In this document: positions 21,447-24,330 of the stretch, piece after piece
How positions within the stretch are numbered: the first letter of the stretch is position 1
How the letters are laid out: each line of letters begins with the position of its first letter
Assembly (NCBI GenBank): GCA_017618935.1
Contig: JAFZTG010000251.1
Location: forward strand, 1-24,330
Source of the DNA: Bacteroidales bacterium
GTDB taxonomy: Bacteria > Bacteroidota > Bacteroidia > Bacteroidales > UBA1715
Direction of reading: 5' to 3'
Length of the DNA stretch: 24,330 nucleotides
Notes under the pieces: model-generated
What the model saw: the letters and a program-made list of their open reading frames with translations, nothing else
The model's database searches: none
What the model was told of the DNA's origin: nothing
Program-made: the position numbers and the translations under genes

Positions 21447-23963
21447 ATGAAAAAAGTGTTACGAATATTTGGCTTTTTGCTTGCCGGCATAGTGTTGCTC
21501 ATAATTGTTGCAGCAGTTACGATTCCGTATATGTATAAGGATGAAATTATGCAGGTAGTTACCGAAAAAGTTGGAAAGCAAATCAAAGCCGACATTACAC
21601 TGAGCAAAGTCGATCTTTCATTGTGGGGAAATATTCCCAATATTTCGATACAATTACATAATGTATGTCTTAAATCGACAGACACATTCAATAAAAAAGA
21701 ATTCCCGGAACCAACTGACACGGCATTGTACGCACAGCGAGTCCTGTTGTCGTTCAACGTGTTGGATTTCCTTTTTGAGAATTATGTGGTACAGGAAATT
21801 GTGGTACGCGATGCCAATGTCAATTACTTTATGGATTCAAAAAAGCGCCACAACTGGGATGTTTCAATAGAATCGGACAGCACAGGCGAAGATATGTTCG
21901 TGGATTTGTCGGAAATCCGTTTTGTAAACACGCTTGCCGTGTATCACGACAAGACATTGGATGTGAAACTTTCGGAATGGTTCGACAAAATCAAGTTTTC
22001 GGGGAAATTTCGTGGTGACGAGTTTTTTGTAGATGCATACGCAGCATTTACCAATAAGGAATGTAATTACAAGGCAAAATCGTATTTCCCGAAATCGTCG
22101 TTCAAGTGCGATGTTTCGCTGATTCGCGACAGTTCGATGTACGTCATACAAAAAATGAAATTGGAAACGCCCGTGGGACTCTTGCTGTCGGACGGTACGG
22201 TGAATTTGCTGAAAAATGACGAATATCTTGTCAATCTGAACATTAATATTGAATCGACTGTCTCAAAAATATTGAATGTTCTTCCGAAAAAAGTTACAGA
22301 CACGCTTGCTCCGTACAAACTGCAGTCCGATATTTTTGTGGAGGGCGTGCTTGATGGCAAAATAACAAAAAAAACTATGCCGAAGTTGGTCTGCAACGTT
22401 GCGTGCACCAAAGGGAGCGTGCTGTTTGAAAAGACGAAATATGCGTTTTCAACCAGAGGAACGTTTAAGGCAAAAGACGTTTCGAAACTCAACACGTTTG
22501 AGTATTCGTCGCCTGCAACCACCATTCACACTGGTAATTCTGACCTTACGCTACAATCGTTGCAGATAACAAATCTGGACAATCCGACTTTTTCGTTCGA
22601 TGGCAACGTAAATTTGAACATCGACGACATAGAACAGTTAATGAAGATTGAAGACTACTCGTTTTCGGGAAATTTCGTCGGTTCGCTGAAAGGTGCCGGA
22701 AAACTGAATGACGTAACCGAAATCAACAAGGATTTCTTCAAAAAGACGAAATTTGAGGCTGATTTGCGATGCAAGGATGTAAAAATCTCGGCTCCCGAAG
22801 ATTCGCCATACGATTTCGACAATGTTTCGGGAAAACTGAGTTTCACCAACGGAACTATCTCAATTGACAGCGTGCAGGGCAACGTGCAACGACAACCATT
22901 CACTTTGCAAGGGAAAGCGTCTGATTTCGTACAATATATTTTGTTCGACGATGTTAATTCACACTGTAATCTGAATTGTTCGTGCGAAAGCATCAATCTT
23001 ACGCCGTTTTACGAACATTATGAAAAATATCTTGCCTCGTCGGAATCAACGGGAAGTTTGTTGGGTAGCATCCGCTTCGAGGCAAAACGATTGGATTATG
23101 AGCCATATCACCTCACCAATGCCGCCACAATTATTACTTTGGCGAAAGACTACATAGAACTTTCGGAAATAAACGCCTCCACGTTGCAAGGAAAGTTTGT
23201 GGGTGGCAAAGTTCGATTGACCGATTTGCCCAATGGTCAGACGAGATGCACGGCCGAAGGAAGCATCTCAAAAATGTCGGCACGGGAAATATTCACGACG
23301 TTTGACAATTTTGACCAGACCGTTATCACCGACAAACAAATTGACGGCTCGCTTTCGGGGATTTTCAAGTTTACGGCGATTTTCGACGAAGAATATAATC
23401 CTCTCTATCCCACGATTGACGCTTTGGCCGACGTGATTATCGAGGATGGTTCGGTAAACAATGTGGAAACGCTCGTGGAAATTGGCAAGAAAATGAAAAT
23501 GGTGGAAGAATTTACCAACGTTTCGTTCTCTACTTTGAAAAACACGCTTCGTGTGAAAAACGACACATTGTACATCCCCGATATGAAAGTGATGACTAAC
23601 GCGTTTGAAATGTCATTTGCCGGCACCCACAACATTGAAAACAACCAATTTTACTATTATGTCACGTTGTTCCTGAAAAAGACATTGTCAACCAAATTTC
23701 ATAACAAGAACAAGGATACCGAGGATTTTGGCGAGATAGAGAAAAATTCCGATGGTAACGTAAAAGTTCCTATCAAAATCCATGGCGACCCCGACAAATA
23801 CGATATCGACTACGATTTCAAGAAATCGAAGGAAAACGTGAAAAAAGGGCTCGAAAACCAGAAATCGGAGTGGAAAGACATCATCAACAACAATAATGAA
23901 GGCAAGGACGACGTTCAAGAAGAAAAACCTATTGAGTCAAACTTCCAAATAGAATGGGACTAA
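21447..23963 (+). CDS. AsmA-like inner-membrane-anchored protein
   Basis: An 838-aa protein of the AsmA/TamB-like superfamily, thought to bridge inner and outer membranes and move or organise lipids in Gram-negative cells. One N-terminal membrane helix (about 5-27, FGFLLAGIVLLIIVAAV) is followed by the typical YMYKDEIMQVVTEKVGKQI and the first strands (ADITLSKVDLSLWGNIPNI). A long beta-rich periplasmic body follows. The AsmA C-terminal region (roughly 640-780) contains IIEDGSVNNVETLVEIGKKM, TLRVKNDTLYIPDMKV and AFEMSFAGTHNI. The tail is charged and probably disordered (KENVKKGLENQKSEW, NNNNEGKDDVQEEK). No alternative start downstream would keep the anchor, so ATG 21447 is firm. The next gene starts 1 nt after the stop, so the two are coupled. 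Confidence 0.88.
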   Translation: MKKVLRIFGFLLAGIVLLIIVAAVTIPYMYKDEIMQVVTEKVGKQIKADITLSKVDLSLWGNIPNISIQLHNVCLKSTDTFNKKEFPEPTDTALYAQRVLLSFNVLDFLFENYVVQEIVVRDANVNYFMDSKKRHNWDVSIESDSTGEDMFVDLSEIRFVNTLAVYHDKTLDVKLSEWFDKIKFSGKFRGDEFFVDAYAAFTNKECNYKAKSYFPKSSFKCDVSLIRDSSMYVIQKMKLETPVGLLLSDGTVNLLKNDEYLVNLNINIESTVSKILNVLPKKVTDTLAPYKLQSDIFVEGVLDGKITKKTMPKLVCNVACTKGSVLFEKTKYAFSTRGTFKAKDVSKLNTFEYSSPATTIHTGNSDLTLQSLQITNLDNPTFSFDGNVNLNIDDIEQLMKIEDYSFSGNFVGSLKGAGKLNDVTEINKDFFKKTKFEADLRCKDVKISAPEDSPYDFDNVSGKLSFTNGTISIDSVQGNVQRQPFTLQGKASDFVQYILFDDVNSHCNLNCSCESINLTPFYEHYEKYLASSESTGSLLGSIRFEAKRLDYEPYHLTNAATIITLAKDYIELSEINASTLQGKFVGGKVRLTDLPNGQTRCTAEGSISKMSAREIFTTFDNFDQTVITDKQIDGSLSGIFKFTAIFDEEYNPLYPTIDALADVIIEDGSVNNVETLVEIGKKMKMVEEFTNVSFSTLKNTLRVKNDTLYIPDMKVMTNAFEMSFAGTHNIENNQFYYYVTLFLKKTLSTKFHNKNKDTEDFGEIEKNSDGNVKVPIKIHGDPDKYDIDYDFKKSKENVKKGLENQKSEWKDIINNNNEGKDDVQEEKPIESNFQIEWD

Positions 23964-23964
23964 G

Positions 23965-24330
23965 ATGAGTTTGGGATATAGTGGTAAAAACCGTATAAAA
24001 TTCGCTTTCTTCTGTCTTGCAATGATAATCATTGCGGTGATTTTCTCGTTCCTCAACTCCACCATTCGCGACATTCGTCAAGAAGAACGGAAAAAAGTGA
24101 TGCTGTGGGCCGATGCCGTGAAACAACGGAACAATCTCCTAGAATACACCTCAGAATTGTTCGAAAAATTGCAACAGGAAGAATTGCAAAAAGTGGAACT
24201 TTGGAAAGAATCACAACAAATGATAATGGAAGTTGAAGATTCTCAATTTCTTACGTTCCTTTTGAAAATCATTAGCAACAACAAAGATATTCCTATCATT
24301 CTTACTGATGCCAATAAAGAAGTGATAACA
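23965..24330 (+). CDS. N-terminal part of a membrane sensor protein, probably a histidine kinase (cut by window end)
   Basis: An open frame starting ATG at 23965 (MSLGYSGKNRIKFAFF) runs 122 codons to the window edge without a stop. It has one membrane helix (about 12-31, KFAFFCLAMIIIAVIFSFLN), then a long helical, charged segment (IRDIRQEERKKVMLWADAV ... LQQEELQKVELWKESQQ). It ends with NKDIPIILTDANKEVIT, a phrase that in Bacteroidota membrane kinases opens a small PAS-like sensor region before the kinase core. The catalytic part is outside the window, so kinase identity is inference. It begins 1 nt after the AsmA-like stop, implying one transcript. The reading frame is firm because the start context and coupling are good. 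Confidence 0.75.
   Translation, partial: MSLGYSGKNRIKFAFFCLAMIIIAVIFSFLNSTIRDIRQEERKKVMLWADAVKQRNNLLEYTSELFEKLQQEELQKVELWKESQQMIMEVEDSQFLTFLLKIISNNKDIPIILTDANKEVIT

Overview
The window looks like chromosomal DNA from an anaerobic member of the Bacteroidota, most likely Bacteroidales. The reasons are: no clear Shine-Dalgarno sequences; repeated matches to the Bacteroidales -7 promoter box TAnnTTTG in front of genes; families typical of the phylum (a GSCFA protein, an Ig-like lipoprotein whose mature end reads C-A-R-E-S-A-P-T-G-G-P, a LytS/LytTR pair, an AsmA-like protein, a surface protein ending in a GIYIVNGKKV tail); and two tandem rubrerythrins, which suit an anaerobe coping with oxygen and peroxide. 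I could not place it to genus. The 24.3 kb is densely coded, and no gap without a gene exceeds 300 bases.

Layout. 1-1613 (+): ribonuclease HII and a Gfo/Idh/MocA oxidoreductase. 1629-4115 (-): a large Ig-like lipoprotein. 4387-6116 (+): a LytS-type sensor kinase and a LytTR response regulator with overlapping ends. 6174-6246 (+): tRNA-Phe with its own promoter and terminator, then a glycosyltransferase at 6323-7561. 9469-7563 (-): rubrerythrin, reverse rubrerythrin and an atypical sirtuin, with two GTAGAGACG palindromes before the sirtuin. 9941-9612 (-): a small XRE regulator flanked by two nearly identical 17-bp palindromes. 10082-11009 (+): a lipoprotein and a small exported protein, both of unknown function. 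12096-11137 (-): a ROK sugar kinase. 13952-12180 (-): sufE, a DUF59/SufT-like gene and a GSCFA gene. 18262-14050 (-): a beta-helix exported protein, a repeat-rich surface protein and a GC-rich methyltransferase. 20713-18317 (-): a GH94 phosphorylase. 21357-20827 (-): a GNAT acetyltransferase. 21447-24330 (+): an AsmA-like protein and the start of a probable membrane sensor kinase that runs off the window.

How genes may work together. The rubrerythrins form a peroxide-reducing unit. SufE plus the DUF59 protein belong to Fe-S cluster assembly. GH94 splits a beta-linked disaccharide in the cytoplasm using phosphate, and the ROK kinase could phosphorylate the free sugar released, though the two genes are 6 kb apart. 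The least explained part is 9.6-11.0 kb: the XRE gene sits between two matching palindromes, one next to the rubrerythrin side and one touching the promoter of the unknown lipoprotein operon. I see no CRISPR array, transposase, phage gene or recognised defence system.
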